Shown piece by piece: positions 8,843-17,835 of a stretch of DNA of 64,000 bases (the stretch's first letter is position 1; the number at the start of each line of letters is the position of its first letter). The DNA comes from Fodinibius saliphilus (GTDB lineage Bacteria; Bacteroidota; Rhodothermia; Balneolales; Balneolaceae). Below the pieces are notes generated by a model. The model did not search any database. It was not told the origin of the DNA and worked only from the letters and a program-made list of their open reading frames with translations. The position numbers and the translations under genes were made by a program. The stretch lies in the NCBI RefSeq assembly GCF_005869845.1, contig NZ_VAWF01000003.1, forward strand, positions 463,913 through 527,912. The letters are read 5' to 3'.

Positions 8843-9940
8843 TTAGTTTAGCAGGTTTTCTTCTTCAAGAATTTGATCACGTAGCTTCTTGGTTTTTAGT
8901 CTCTTAGAGTCTCGCAGATCCACTACAACCGTTCCTGCAATCTTATCATGGATGCCTTGCCTGTTTGGGTCCCAGTATATCTGGAAAAATCCTAAGAGTC
9001 CTGTGGCAAGTCCGGCAGCATATCCTCCAAAACGTTCAAAGGAATACCATAAACCGATATCCTTATTATCGAGGCGTCGTACTTGCAAATTTAAAAACTT
9101 CTTGCCAATGGTTTTCCCCTTAAAGAATGCCAGGCAGCAGATAAAATAGATACCGACCCATCCAAGGGTAAGCCCCATAAAGTTAAACCCGGCTTTGAGT
9201 GTGCGATAGATACTGGGGTCCTGTAACATTTCATTCTCTTTTTCAACCGCAATGATTTTATTTCCCAGCAGTTCAATTTCGTTTTCCAGGTTAGAAAGTT
9301 CGGGACGGGCTATTACAGAAGCGATTTGAGAACGCAGGGAATCGGCGCGTTTTTGGTCCTGCTCTTTAATAGCTTGGGACAAAACAAGAAGATTGGCTGA
9401 GAATGTATCGGGAAGGTCATTATAAAATGAAGAATCTACAGCAACAGCATTCGTAGGAAGTTCCTTTTCCAACTTTTTTTCTATTTTCTGAATAGCCTTT
9501 TTTGTCTCTTCTTGGTTGGTATGATCAATATTTGCCATTTCTTTGCTGAACTCTTTCCAGTCTACGGAAGCGCCGGATGTGACGATTCCTCTTTTGGCAA
9601 GTTCTTTGGCTACTTCTTCATCCGTATCAGTTGTTTCGGAGCCCTCCAGTACCCCTATAACTACCACAAAGATCAAAAGGCTCCCGATTCCGGCCATTGA
9701 AAAGCGCATAATATTTCTCCATACGCTTTGAGTCCTGGTTCTAATAGCAATCCAGAAGAAAAGGATGGTTACCGCTACTGCCAAGATGAAATTACCCAGC
9801 GATCCAAGGATAGAGGCGATGATAAGATCCAGAAGTAAAGCTGTAAGCCTGCGTTTAGGTGTTGCAAGCGGTAATCCCAATAGCTCGGGATGCACGTTAA
9901 AGGCAAAAGGAGTAACAATTTTTTTGGGATCCTTCTTCAC
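8843..9940 (-). CDS. RDD-family membrane protein with coiled insert
   Basis: The protein is 365 aa. Two membrane segments lie near the start (LIIASILGSLGNFILAVAV, MAGIGSLLIFVVVIGVL). A long charged, probably coiled-coil region (~residues 130-240) follows. The C-terminal RDD domain contains FMGLTLGWVGIYFICC, KGKTIGKKFLNLQVRRLD and IHDKIAGTVVVDLR. The N-terminus also reads PKRRLTALLLDLIIASILG, a typical opening for RDD proteins, so the large soluble insert splits the domain. Function uncertain; some RDD proteins are implicated in ion exchange. Confidence 0.82.
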   Translation of the reverse strand: MKKDPKKIVTPFAFNVHPELLGLPLATPKRRLTALLLDLIIASILGSLGNFILAVAVTILFFWIAIRTRTQSVWRNIMRFSMAGIGSLLIFVVVIGVLEGSETTDTDEEVAKELAKRGIVTSGASVDWKEFSKEMANIDHTNQEETKKAIQKIEKKLEKELPTNAVAVDSSFYNDLPDTFSANLLVLSQAIKEQDQKRADSLRSQIASVIARPELSNLENEIELLGNKIIAVEKENEMLQDPSIYRTLKAGFNFMGLTLGWVGIYFICCLAFFKGKTIGKKFLNLQVRRLDNKDIGLWYSFERFGGYAAGLATGLLGFFQIYWDPNRQGIHDKIAGTVVVDLRDSKRLKTKKLRDQILEEENLLN

Positions 9941-10471
9941 GATATGACAAATATCTTGATTAATATATTGGTTTGCAGTCGACTATAGCCTGGTAATCTC
10001 TTTCTCAGTCCCCAAGAAGCGATGTGATGTATCTTGTATTCTGTATCATACAATTTTAGTGTGAATGGAGCAAGGGGTGAATATCACGTGGTCTTTTGGG
10101 ATGGGGGCTATTTGGAATCCGGTTTCTGGTATTGGGTGCAGAGGTATTTAGGCGACCTCGCACCAACGTTATACAATATGACTGATCTGCAGAAAGGGGA
10201 TATTGATATACATCACACTCTTTTAATTCTAATGCTCATATTCATTTCGAATAATTAATAAAAATATGTGCCCCTGAACTTAATTCGGGAACTCCTTATC
10301 CAAGAATGTATGGGATTCAAAGAGTCGTTTTTGCTAGTTGTCTTGAACTCTTCCCCCATGTCGCTTGGCTCTATCTATTAGGTTCATAAATAATAGTTAT
10401 TGATGGGGTCCGAGATAAAAAGTATGTTAGTTCAACATTAAACTAATTAATATAAAACAAATAAGGTACAA
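9941..10471. other. Gene-free stretch upstream of yceI-like gene
   Basis: About 530 bases. A 74-codon frame at 10034-10258 has no family features or ribosome site and is probably chance. A possible promoter for the downstream gene is listed separately. Otherwise nothing recognisable. Confidence 0.45.
10400..10430 (+). promoter_or_regulatory. Possible Bacteroidota-type promoter of the yceI-like gene
   Basis: TTG at 10400-10402 is followed after 20 bases by TATGTTAG (10423-10430), close to the TAnnTTTG element used by Bacteroidota sigma factors, 40 bases before the start codon. One position departs from consensus, so this is tentative. Confidence 0.35.
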
Positions 10472-11017
10472 ATGAGTACAGCAACAAAAACAGTTTGGAA
10501 TATTGATCCCACACACTCCGAGATTCAATTTAAGGTGAAGCACTTGGTGATATCAACGGTAACCGGAAACTTTGGCTCGTTTGAGGGAAGCCTGGAAACC
10601 GACGGTGAGCAACTTGAAGGGGCAGACATACAGTTCAAAGCGGATATTAACAGTATCGATACCAATAATGAAGACCGAGATGAGCATCTGAAGTCAGATG
10701 ATTTCTTCAATGCGGGAGAATACCCGGAGCTGACTTTTACTTCTACATCTTTTGAAAAGAAAGGAAGGGACAGTTACCGATTAATTGGCGATTTGACCAT
10801 TCGTGGTAACACAAAAACAGTAGAGCTTGATGCTGTACATGGCGGTACAGTAGAAGATCCCTATGGGCAAACAAAAGCAGGGTTTGAAATTACTGGCACA
10901 ATAAATCGAAAAGAGTTTGGTCTGGAATGGGATGCGGTTACTGAGGCCGGGAATATCGTTGTTGGAGAGGAAGTAAAGCTACAGTTGAATGTACAGATTG
11001 TAGAACAGGAAGGATAG
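10472..11017 (+). CDS. YceI-family protein, cytoplasmic form
   Basis: The protein is 181 aa, the usual length for the family without a signal peptide. The YceI fold is visible throughout: VWNIDPTHSEIQFKVKHLVI at the N-terminus, GNFGSFEGSLETD, HLKSDDFFNAGEYPELTF, GDLTIRGNTKTVELD, and GFEITGTINRKEFGLEWD at the C-terminus. Family members bind isoprenoid-type lipids or amphiphiles in a lipocalin-like barrel. An AT-rich leader precedes the ATG. A strong terminator follows the stop, so it is probably transcribed alone. It stands in contrast to the frameshifted relative about 3.5 kb upstream. Confidence 0.95.
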   Translation: MSTATKTVWNIDPTHSEIQFKVKHLVISTVTGNFGSFEGSLETDGEQLEGADIQFKADINSIDTNNEDRDEHLKSDDFFNAGEYPELTFTSTSFEKKGRDSYRLIGDLTIRGNTKTVELDAVHGGTVEDPYGQTKAGFEITGTINRKEFGLEWDAVTEAGNIVVGEEVKLQLNVQIVEQEG

Positions 11018-11042
11018 TATCTTTTCCATGGTTAATTCAACT

Positions 11043-11076
11043 CACCTGCAGGTTTGAATGCCTGCAGGTGTTTTTT
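11043..11076 (+). terminator. Rho-independent terminator of yceI-like gene
   Basis: Perfect 10-bp stem CACCTGCAGG / CCTGCAGGTG with an 8-base loop, directly followed by six T residues; 26 bases after the stop codon. Confidence 0.92.
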
Positions 11077-11130
11077 ATTCAATAGGTTTATGCTGAAAGA
11101 AAGATGAAAATAAGGCGAAGCCACATTTAA

Positions 11131-11475
11131 TTAATTATCGGAGCGATCTATAATAATATCTTTATAGTAGCTGTCCATATCTTCAGAAATACTGATCGAT
11201 TTGTTGTAGGGTTCAAATCCATCTTTCTCTGCTTTCAAATTATAGGTCCCGGGCTCTAAACGTAAGCTATAGTCTCCCATATCATCAGAAGTGGTACTTT
11301 TACTTCCGGCTGTAATTGTGACATCGGGTACTGGATCAGAAGTACTGTTGGCATTTCGTTCTAATACTTGGCCGTTGACAACAATCTCTTCCAAGGTAGA
11401 CTCAGATGAAGTCGATTTTGAGCATCCAATAAATAGAACAAGTAATAGAATTGAAACGGTAACGGATATTCTCAT
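11131..11475 (-). CDS. Small lipoprotein with carboxypeptidase-regulatory-like fold
   Basis: The protein is 114 aa. A lipoprotein signal ends in LFIGC, with Cys18 as the lipidated residue. The mature part is one CarboxypepD_reg/PEGA-like beta domain: VNGQVLERNA, PVPDVTITAGSK, DDMGDYSLRLEPGTYNLKAE, then GFEPYNKSISI. Such domains are usually carbohydrate- or protein-binding scaffolds in the Bacteroidota envelope. No partner gene is evident. Confidence 0.8.
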   Translation of the reverse strand: MRISVTVSILLLVLFIGCSKSTSSESTLEEIVVNGQVLERNANSTSDPVPDVTITAGSKSTTSDDMGDYSLRLEPGTYNLKAEKDGFEPYNKSISISEDMDSYYKDIIIDRSDN

Positions 11476-11726
11476 AGGTGATTGTAATTATAAAGGTTTA
11501 AGAACATGAAGTAGTAATTTCATGGTGATAGTACGATCTATTGTAATTTTTATGTAGATGGTGTCGGTATCAACGGTAAATACGAAAGGTTCTACCGATA
11601 ATCTCTTGGTTTCTAATAAATGCCTAAGATTGATGTCTTAATTAGGCGGCCTTAGGTTATGGAAAAGAGAACTGTTATTCGATAGATAATAAATTGTATT
11701 TCAAAAAGCCAGCTTTGCTGTTGCAG

Positions 11727-12260
11727 CTATTGGGTAATAAACTTCTTTAGCTCTTGATAGGAGAGGGCCCCGGCAGAGCGTTTTATTTCTTCACCCTCTT
11801 TCATAAGCAATAGGGTCGGCAATCCTTTTACATTGTATTGTGTGGCTAATTCCTGATGCTGTACGGTGTTTACTTTAACAATAGTACAATCAATGTTTTC
11901 CGATTCAGCCAGTTTTTTCAAGGGTTTGTTCATCATAATGCACGGTCCGCACCATTCGGCCCAAAAATCGATAAGAACGGGCTTTGTCCCCTGTAAAATG
12001 TGATCCAGCTGTTTGGGGGCAATTTCATTGACGGCATTTGGCAGGATAGATCTTTCAGGATTGCCACTTCTTTCGGCAAACTTTCTTTTCAGGGAAGCTA
12101 ACGGCCAGCGTACAACAGCAAGAAAATTGCTGATCATCAATACCAGGATAAGAAGCAGATAGCCTCCCATTCGTAAGGGTAAAAGATGGTGTTTAGATTT
12201 TGTTTTCTCGAGCCACTCTTCCAGTTGGTTGAGGCGCTGTATCAATGAGTTTGAATTCAT
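11727..12260 (-). CDS. Membrane-anchored thioredoxin
   Basis: The protein is 177 aa. The N-terminal part carries one membrane segment (MGGYLLLILVLMISNFLAVV) after a short basic/coiled stretch. The C-terminal ~105 residues are a thioredoxin fold with KPVLIDFWAEWCGPCIMMNK (redox CGPC), VKVNTVQHQELATQYNVKG and the cis-Pro loop LPTLLLMKEG. The CGPC dipeptide is the classic reducing type. Orientation of the anchored domain is not certain from sequence alone. Confidence 0.9.
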   Translation of the reverse strand: MNSNSLIQRLNQLEEWLEKTKSKHHLLPLRMGGYLLLILVLMISNFLAVVRWPLASLKRKFAERSGNPERSILPNAVNEIAPKQLDHILQGTKPVLIDFWAEWCGPCIMMNKPLKKLAESENIDCTIVKVNTVQHQELATQYNVKGLPTLLLMKEGEEIKRSAGALSYQELKKFITQ

Positions 12261-12761
12261 GCCGGGGAATGATGTTCACAAGGGATTAAGATATTCTGCA
12301 CCAAACACAGATGCCACAGTGATTTTTAAGATTGCAAGAGTAATGATAAAAAGAGAAGCGGTCAAGAAGATGGTTCAATATTTATTTAAATATGCACTGC
12401 TGTATAAAAGCATTTAATAGGCTTCAGAAAAAGGAGTGAGTCATAGTCTATTCAATTTCTGATCTATACGTTCAACACTATATTTCGGCCCGTATTTGGG
12501 ATGGTCCCGGGTTACTCGGGACAGTCTCTGTCCTTTGATGGAGGATAAGCCTGAAAAGAGCCTGTCTGCCTACTGGCGAAGGTTTGGATGCCGGCAGGTA
12601 ATCCGAGCTTGATCAGCGACACCGGTCGCCAGCTAACGGTTTGAATTATGGATTTATAGAAATGATGAAATAAGTAACTAGGTGAGGACTGTCTGCTTGA
12701 CATTTTCCTTTTTAGAGTGGTTATAGGGCTATAAAAACGGAAGAAATATTTGGATCTGATT
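12261..12761. other. Gene-free stretch with short inverted repeats
   Basis: About 500 bases with several small GC-rich inverted segments, e.g. CTGCC...GGCAG around 12566-12599 and TCCCGGGTTACTCGGGA near 12508. It looks like decayed repeat sequence. Frames here (e.g. 12512-12829 minus) have no protein-like features. Confidence 0.4.
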
Positions 12762-13028
12762 TTAGTTAGATTCTTCGGAATCCTTTTCTTCCGCTGAGTA
12801 AGAAATTCCACCACCGATAATAATGCCAATACCGCTATAGATCATAATATTTTTGGCATTATTTCTTTTTTGAGCACGCCCTAGATTGGCTTGACCAGTC
12901 TGTAATCTTTGTCCCAAATTAGTGCTATTGTTTTCTTCGGATTGATTTCCTAAATATTTGAGCCCTCCATAGGCAAAAACAATTATCGCTATAACTAAAA
13001 TTATATTTCCAAATTTTTTGAAATCCAT
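12762..13028 (-). CDS. Small two-helix membrane protein
   Basis: The protein is 88 aa when started at ATG 13028. That start is preceded by AGGGG eight bases upstream, a better site than the GTG three codons earlier. One membrane segment is near residues 5-24 (FGNIILVIAIIVFAYGGLKY) and another near 60-78 (IMIYSGIGIIIGGGISYS). A polar linker with NLGQ/NLGR repeats separates them, and the tail is acidic. The layout is reminiscent of DUF3185-type proteins, but I do not claim the family. Confidence 0.65.
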   Translation of the reverse strand: MDFKKFGNIILVIAIIVFAYGGLKYLGNQSEENNSTNLGQRLQTGQANLGRAQKRNNAKNIMIYSGIGIIIGGGISYSAEEKDSEESN

Positions 13029-13292
13029 AATAACCACCCCTGAATAATTTATTAACCAACGTATATTAATAAGTAAACTAATTCTTGTAATCTAATTTGA
13101 GAAAGGCAAGAATTAAGCTGGAAGTGCCCTATAACCTATGATTATCGCAACTAGGCGGTTGCATAATAATGTTATTGTTCAACGATCGTAAGTTGTATAA
13201 AAGGCTGCTAAGGGCAAAATCGAATATTATAGGGGTATGTTATGGTGCAGTTATGTGCTATAACATGTTGACATAATATTCTGGTCAGCAAC

Positions 13293-14489
13293 CTACCTCA
13301 CCTCTTGCGGGCGGCCGGCGCCGAGGCCGAAGATCAGCTTGGCAATCAAGATCACAAACAGGAACAGCAGCGGGACAAACCAGGCGTGGGTAAGGTCATG
13401 GAGGGCGCCAAAGAGGGTGGGACCCACCGCGGCCAGCAAGTAGCCGATCGACTGGGCCATGCCCGAAAGCTCGGTGGCAGTTTCGGAGTCTTGGGTGCGT
13501 AGTACAATAAACAGCAGGGCCAGTCCAAAGCTGCCGCCCAAGGCCAGGCCAATGAGCGAGGCCCATACACTTACCAGGAAGGCATCCGGCAGCATCAGTC
13601 CGCCAAGGCTAACTGCCTCGCAGATCATCAGTACCCATACCAGTATACGCTGGTCGCTGATCTTTTCGGCCCAAACGGGAATCAGAATGGTGCCTACCAC
13701 GCCCATACCCTGGGAGAGCGAAAGCATCCAGCCGGCGGTATTGGCATTGAGGCCACGGTCCTGCAGTATTTCGGGCAGCCACGCCAAAATCACATAAAAA
13801 GCCAGCGACTGCAGTCCCATAAACAGGGCTACCTGCCAGGCCAGCGTATTGCCGCCCAGATCTTTCATCGCCTGTATAAAACTGCGGTCATGTTTGGGTA
13901 GCGTCAGGTTTTTAAGCTGGGGCAGCCAGATTATTAAAGCCAGGATTGCAAGGAAGGCCCAAGCGCCTAGTGACCAGCGCCAGCCCAATCCCCAGTCCTG
14001 GGCCAGCGGTACGCTGATGCCTGCGGCCAGGGTAGCGCCAATACCCAACATGCTGGAGTAGACGCTTGTCATAATACCGGTATGGTTGGGGAAGTCACGC
14101 TTGACCAGACTGGGCAGCAATACATTTCCGAAAGCGATAGCAATACCCAGCAGCAGGGTGCCGCCGAAAAGAGGCAGGTTGCCGGGAATTACGCGCAGTA
14201 ATATTCCACCGGAAAGTAGGCCCATGGCCAGCGCCAGGGTGCCTTCGATACCCAGCTTGCGCGTAAAAAGGGGCGTGAGCGTAGAAAGCACGCCAAAGGC
14301 AAGCAGCGGCAGGGTGGTCAGTAATCCCAGTAGGGTATTGGAAAGACCGGTGGTCTCGCGGATAGTACTAATCAGGGGACCTACGCCTGCCAGTGCCGGG
14401 CGCAGATTTACGGCAATGAGCACAATGCCGGCAATAAGCAGAATGTTTTTGGCAGTCGAATTTTGTTCAAAGGGTGATGATGCGGCCAT
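13293..14489 (-). CDS. MFS transporter, CynX/NimT-like
   Basis: The protein is 398 aa from ATG 14489 (MAASSPFEQNS); an upstream TTG-type start would add an unlikely hydrophilic leader. About 12 membrane segments are present. Family features are the N-terminal IVLIAVNLRPALAGVGPLI, ETTGLSNTLLGLLTTLPLL and FGNVLLPSLVKRDFPNHTG, as in the CynX/NimT cyanate/nitroimidazole-efflux branch of the major facilitator superfamily. The actual substrate is unknown. The DNA is strikingly GC-richer than its neighbours (35 of 60 bases G/C in 13501-13560 by my count) and uses GC-ending codons, suggesting recent acquisition. Confidence 0.88.
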   Translation of the reverse strand: MAASSPFEQNSTAKNILLIAGIVLIAVNLRPALAGVGPLISTIRETTGLSNTLLGLLTTLPLLAFGVLSTLTPLFTRKLGIEGTLALAMGLLSGGILLRVIPGNLPLFGGTLLLGIAIAFGNVLLPSLVKRDFPNHTGIMTSVYSSMLGIGATLAAGISVPLAQDWGLGWRWSLGAWAFLAILALIIWLPQLKNLTLPKHDRSFIQAMKDLGGNTLAWQVALFMGLQSLAFYVILAWLPEILQDRGLNANTAGWMLSLSQGMGVVGTILIPVWAEKISDQRILVWVLMICEAVSLGGLMLPDAFLVSVWASLIGLALGGSFGLALLFIVLRTQDSETATELSGMAQSIGYLLAAVGPTLFGALHDLTHAWFVPLLFLFVILIAKLIFGLGAGRPQEVR

Positions 14490-14812
14490 CAAAAAAATGT
14501 AGCTGTTATACGGTGATAAATTGTATGAAAAAGCGAGCAAAAGATACAAAAGAAAAGGCGGGATTCATGATATCAACCGGGAGTGAGGCTTGCCAGTGGA
14601 ATTAACTCGGTATCATGGGGCTTCTCGCCATAGATTGAATAATAGCTTGGTATTTTCTGGGTTAATGATTTCTTTTGAGTAGCAAAAAGGAGGCGCCTGC
14701 GATGGTGCTTCCCAATGAGTATCATACGTTTTATTAATTAATATCAACAGATGGGGTTCCATGTTTCTGAGGAGACGATTGGTATTATCAACCGCAATAC
14801 AGGAAATGTTCT
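14490..14812. other. Intergenic region between divergent genes
   Basis: About 320 bases separating the divergent transporter and oxidoreductase genes; presumably holds both promoters. No specific element identified. Confidence 0.4.
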
Positions 14813-15838
14813 ATGAGACAAATTGTTAATACGGCCAACGGAAGTTATGATGTTTTGGAAGTACAGGAAGTACCGGATCTCGTTCCCCAATCGGATGAGT
14901 TGATTATTGATGTAAAGGCGTCGGGCCTCAATTTTGCGGATATCTTAGCGCGGAAGGGACAATACCCTGATGCCCCGCCCAAACCGTGTGTGGTTGGATA
15001 TGAAGTGTCGGGCAGGGTGCGTGAGGTCGGCAACAATATTCGTGAAGATTGGATCGGCAAGGAGGTGTTGGCGTTTACTCGTTTTAAGGGACAGGCCGAA
15101 CAGGTGGCGGTAAAGCCCGGGCAGGTATTTGAAAAGCCGGAGTCGCTTTCTTTTGTGGATGCGGCTGTGATCCCTGTTAATTATATCACCGCTTATCTGC
15201 TTATTGAGGTAATGGGGTCGCTGCAGTCGTATGAGTCTATTTTGATCCATAATGTGGGGGGCGGGGTAGGTATTGCGGCCCTGGATATAGCCCAGCACAT
15301 CGGGGCTACTACTTATGGTACGGCGAGCCGCCGCAAGCATGATTTTCTGCGTGATCGCGGTTTGGATTATGCGATCGACTATCGCAATAAGGATTGGTAT
15401 GAGGAGCTAATGGCCCTGACTGATGGTAGGGGCGTGGAGCTTATTACGGATCCGTTGGGAGGCAAGGAGTGGAAGCGAAGCTATAATGCGCTTCGGTCCA
15501 CCGGTCGTCTGGGGATGTTTGGAGTATCATCGGCCAGTGACAGTAGTTCCGGTAGTTTCAGGGCAACATGGAATATGCTGAAGACGGTAATACAGATGCC
15601 GTTTTATCACCCGCTCCCGCTGATCAACAAGAATAAGGGGGTTTTTGGCGTTAACCTGGGGCATTTATGGCATGAAGGGGATAAGGCAAATACGTGGATC
15701 CGAAAGATCATGGCGGGCGTTGAAGAAGGCTGGGTGAATCCCCATGTGGATACAACGTTTAGCTTTGATGATGTGGATAAAGCGCATCGCTATATTGAGG
15801 AGCGCCAAAATATCGGTAAAGTAATTTTGGAGCCTTAA
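14813..15838 (+). CDS. Zinc-type alcohol dehydrogenase-like / quinone oxidoreductase (MDR family, VAT-1-like)
   Basis: The protein is 341 aa, full length for medium-chain dehydrogenase/reductases without structural zinc. Visible are the catalytic-domain opening VKASGLNFADILARKGQYP, GYEVSGRVREVG, the coenzyme-domain entry VIPVNYITAYLLI, and the Rossmann glycine motif HNVGGGVGIAALDIA. No catalytic Cys/His zinc set is present, pointing to the NADPH:quinone reductase/VAT-1 branch. It probably reduces enones or quinones with NADPH. Base composition is somewhat GC-richer than average, like the neighbouring transporter. Confidence 0.9.
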   Translation: MRQIVNTANGSYDVLEVQEVPDLVPQSDELIIDVKASGLNFADILARKGQYPDAPPKPCVVGYEVSGRVREVGNNIREDWIGKEVLAFTRFKGQAEQVAVKPGQVFEKPESLSFVDAAVIPVNYITAYLLIEVMGSLQSYESILIHNVGGGVGIAALDIAQHIGATTYGTASRRKHDFLRDRGLDYAIDYRNKDWYEELMALTDGRGVELITDPLGGKEWKRSYNALRSTGRLGMFGVSSASDSSSGSFRATWNMLKTVIQMPFYHPLPLINKNKGVFGVNLGHLWHEGDKANTWIRKIMAGVEEGWVNPHVDTTFSFDDVDKAHRYIEERQNIGKVILEP

Positions 15839-15964
15839 TACGAATGTGTGTAAATATTTTTATGGGACGCAGAACTCGTAATATATTAAAAAGCGAAGGT
15901 CCTGCTATTAGCGTGTTACTGTTTTTCAGTGACGAAAAAAGTAACCCAAAAAGTCACCGACTAA

Positions 15965-16091
15965 GAATTCTGAAAACAGTTCTGAACTTTCGGTGGGAGT
16001 ATTTCAATGGTCCATTGAGACAGGTGCCTGGATAAATGATATTACCGGTATGAAATACTCCTGATCACCTACTGTTCTCCACTCAGAATTC
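15965..16091. repeat. Imperfect palindromic element
   Basis: Nested inverted repeats. GAATTCTG with AACAGT on the left pair with ACTGTT and CAGAATTC on the right, and inside them an exact 11-bp pair GGAGTATTTCA (15996-16006) / TGAAATACTCC (16051-16061). This resembles a small non-coding hairpin element or MITE remnant. Confidence 0.6.
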
Positions 16092-16170
16092 GTTATGTCG
16101 GGGGGGGCTAAGCAAGCAACGTATTGCAAGTTTTTTTCCGCCCACCAATTAAAAACCATAAAAAAGCAGT

Positions 16171-16323
16171 GTCATTACGAGGAAGAGTGTTTTTCATCTG
16201 ACGACGTAATCCCCTGATAACAATACGCGTAGTATCAAAAGGCAGCCTTCACGGATCAACTAGTTATTTCATGGAGATTGCCACGTCGTCCCGCCAATCC
16301 GCGGAACTTCTCGCAATGACGGG
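16171..16323. repeat. REP/MITE-like inverted-repeat element
   Basis: The left end GTCATTACGAGGAAG is the near-exact inverse of the right end CTTCTCGCAATGACG. Inside, GACGACGTAATCCC (16200s) is the inverse of GGAGATTGCCACGTCGTC (16272-16289). The 'GTCATTGCGAG...CGTGGCAATCTC' pattern is a dispersed intergenic repeat type known from many bacterial genomes; here two units face each other. Confidence 0.65.
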
Positions 16324-16598
16324 CGCTGATGATAGAATGATGAGTCCTCCTTGTTTAGGTCTGCCAGTACAAATCGAAGGATGTGCAGGAGGATTTCCGC
16401 ACTATCTTCTCTGTTCTTTTTTTGTCCTCATCTGCCGTTTGTCGGACCAGCAAAGAAGAATTAATAATACCTTTCAAAAATAATATCCCTCTAAGTTTTA
16501 AATGTTGATCCCTCCAGAACCAGAACGATTGAAATAGAGTCACTCTCTAAAATTCCTTATCATGAATCAACAGACCAGAAAAGAAACAAATTGATCAG

Positions 16599-17039
16599 AT
16601 GGAAATAGTATATGTAGATATGGATAACGTCCTCGTAGATTTCCCATGGGGCGTAGATCAGCTCTCCGATGAGCTCAAAAAAGAGTATGAGGGCGACCTC
16701 GATGAGATTCCTAATTTTTTTAATGATTTGCCACCTATTGATGGAGCTATTGATGGGTTTCGGGCCCTTAGCAGTGAGTATGAAACCTATATATTATCAA
16801 CGGCCCCTTGGGGCAACCCCACCGCGTGGATTGATAAGGTTCGTTGGGTGCAGCGGCATCTGCCCGAGACCGGGTACAAGCGCTTGATTCTGAGTCACAA
16901 TAAGCATCTTAACAGGGGCGATTACCTGATCGACGACCGAACGGCTAACGGCGCAGGTGAATTTGAGGGCGAACATATTCAGTTCGGGAAGGCCCCCTTC
17001 CAGGATTGGGATGCGGTGCTCAATTATCTGCTGGGCTAG
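16599..17039 (+). CDS. 5'(3')-deoxyribonucleotidase (NT5C-like, HAD superfamily)
   Basis: The protein is 146 aa, short and complete for the bacterial NT5C type. HAD motif I is VYVDMDNVLVDF, with nucleophile Asp and general-acid Asp. Motif II is YILSTAPWGNP, motif III lies around HNKHLNRGDYLIDD (Lys), and motif IV is the DD of LIDDRT. The usual deoxynucleotidase N-terminal cap is present. It probably dephosphorylates deoxynucleoside monophosphates in nucleotide salvage. It converges with the next gene with 3 bases between stops. Confidence 0.88.
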   Translation: MEIVYVDMDNVLVDFPWGVDQLSDELKKEYEGDLDEIPNFFNDLPPIDGAIDGFRALSSEYETYILSTAPWGNPTAWIDKVRWVQRHLPETGYKRLILSHNKHLNRGDYLIDDRTANGAGEFEGEHIQFGKAPFQDWDAVLNYLLG

Positions 17040-17042
17040 CTA

Positions 17043-17552
17043 TTATTTTTCTTTTGGAAGATATTTTTTGGGCAGGGGATGGGCCTTGTCCTCTTCATGC
17101 CAGATCAAAGACACAACTTTCCATTGCTCATCTTTTTTCATCATCTGTATACTGTTAATCCCCCGACCGATAGTGCGGCCATCCGGTGTTTGTAATATAG
17201 TTTTATAGGTGCTGAAAATATGCAGGATGGGGCCATACTGCTCAGTTTTGCGATGCAATTCCTTTTCTACAAAAGAGATGATTTTACCCTCTCTGCACTG
17301 CCGGGTCATCGCCTTTCGGTAATCATCCGGTGTCATGGTAATCGAGCTGGTATCTCTCACACTAATTAGCTGGCTGTTATCAGTAAAAAGTGTTTCAAAA
17401 GCATCATAGTTTGGGTCATTGTCGGGACTAAATGAGATTGATTGGTACAGTTCAGCTAGTGTGGCGTCTATAGAGTGGTTTTGAGCGCTGATGGGTACAG
17501 TGATAATAAACAGGCCGATAAAAAAGAGCGCGCTGAGAAGACTTTTTTTCAT
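17043..17552 (-). CDS. Exported NTF2/SnoaL-like protein
   Basis: The protein is 169 aa with a signal peptide (SALFFIGLFIITVPISAQ). The mature region has the cone-fold pattern of NTF2-like proteins: a helical start with NYDAFETLFTDNSQLISV, a central helix YRKAMTRQCREG, and the C-terminal strands IGRGINSIQMMKKDEQWKVV and SLIWHEE. No catalytic assignment is possible. Convergent with the deoxynucleotidase gene. Confidence 0.72.
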   Translation of the reverse strand: MKKSLLSALFFIGLFIITVPISAQNHSIDATLAELYQSISFSPDNDPNYDAFETLFTDNSQLISVRDTSSITMTPDDYRKAMTRQCREGKIISFVEKELHRKTEQYGPILHIFSTYKTILQTPDGRTIGRGINSIQMMKKDEQWKVVSLIWHEEDKAHPLPKKYLPKEK

Positions 17553-17835
17553 TGTGTAAAATTAGTTGAGGTATGTTGTTTGTACTAAAGTAGCATATCT
17601 CTGCTAATTCGCAAGACGAGGTTATTTGGAAAGCTTTTGCAGGGATGCATGATGCTCTTATCTAGTATTGTAGCATTATTGCAAAAAAAAGCTAAGCTGG
17701 CTATAGCGATTCTTGTCTCGTTCGTTTTAAACATCAATTGTTCTATATCTCATCAATTGGCACAGTTATTTCATTATATAAAGTTGATGATCCGTTTTTA
17801 TGACAAGGATACTGGCAACAGTAAAAAGGATAAGA

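Larger units (their letters stand above)
15839..16598. other. Gene-free region carrying palindromic repeats
   Basis: About 760 bases without a credible gene. It contains two separate inverted-repeat elements (annotated individually), a run of eight G near 16100-16107, and short frames that are chance readings of the repeats. Confidence 0.6.

Noticed and set aside
10034..10258. 74-codon forward frame before the YceI-like gene
   Set aside because: No ribosome site, no family resemblance, irregular composition; most likely chance.
12512..12829. Reverse 105-codon frame overlapping the small membrane-protein gene
   Set aside because: Reads through repeats in another frame of the 12762-13028 gene; no protein-like features.
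16100..16107. Run of eight G as a phase-variation tract
   Set aside because: It lies in a gene-free repeat region, so there is no frame to switch.
15844..16483. Short forward frames in the repeat region
   Set aside because: They are readings of the palindromic elements, without start sites or homology.
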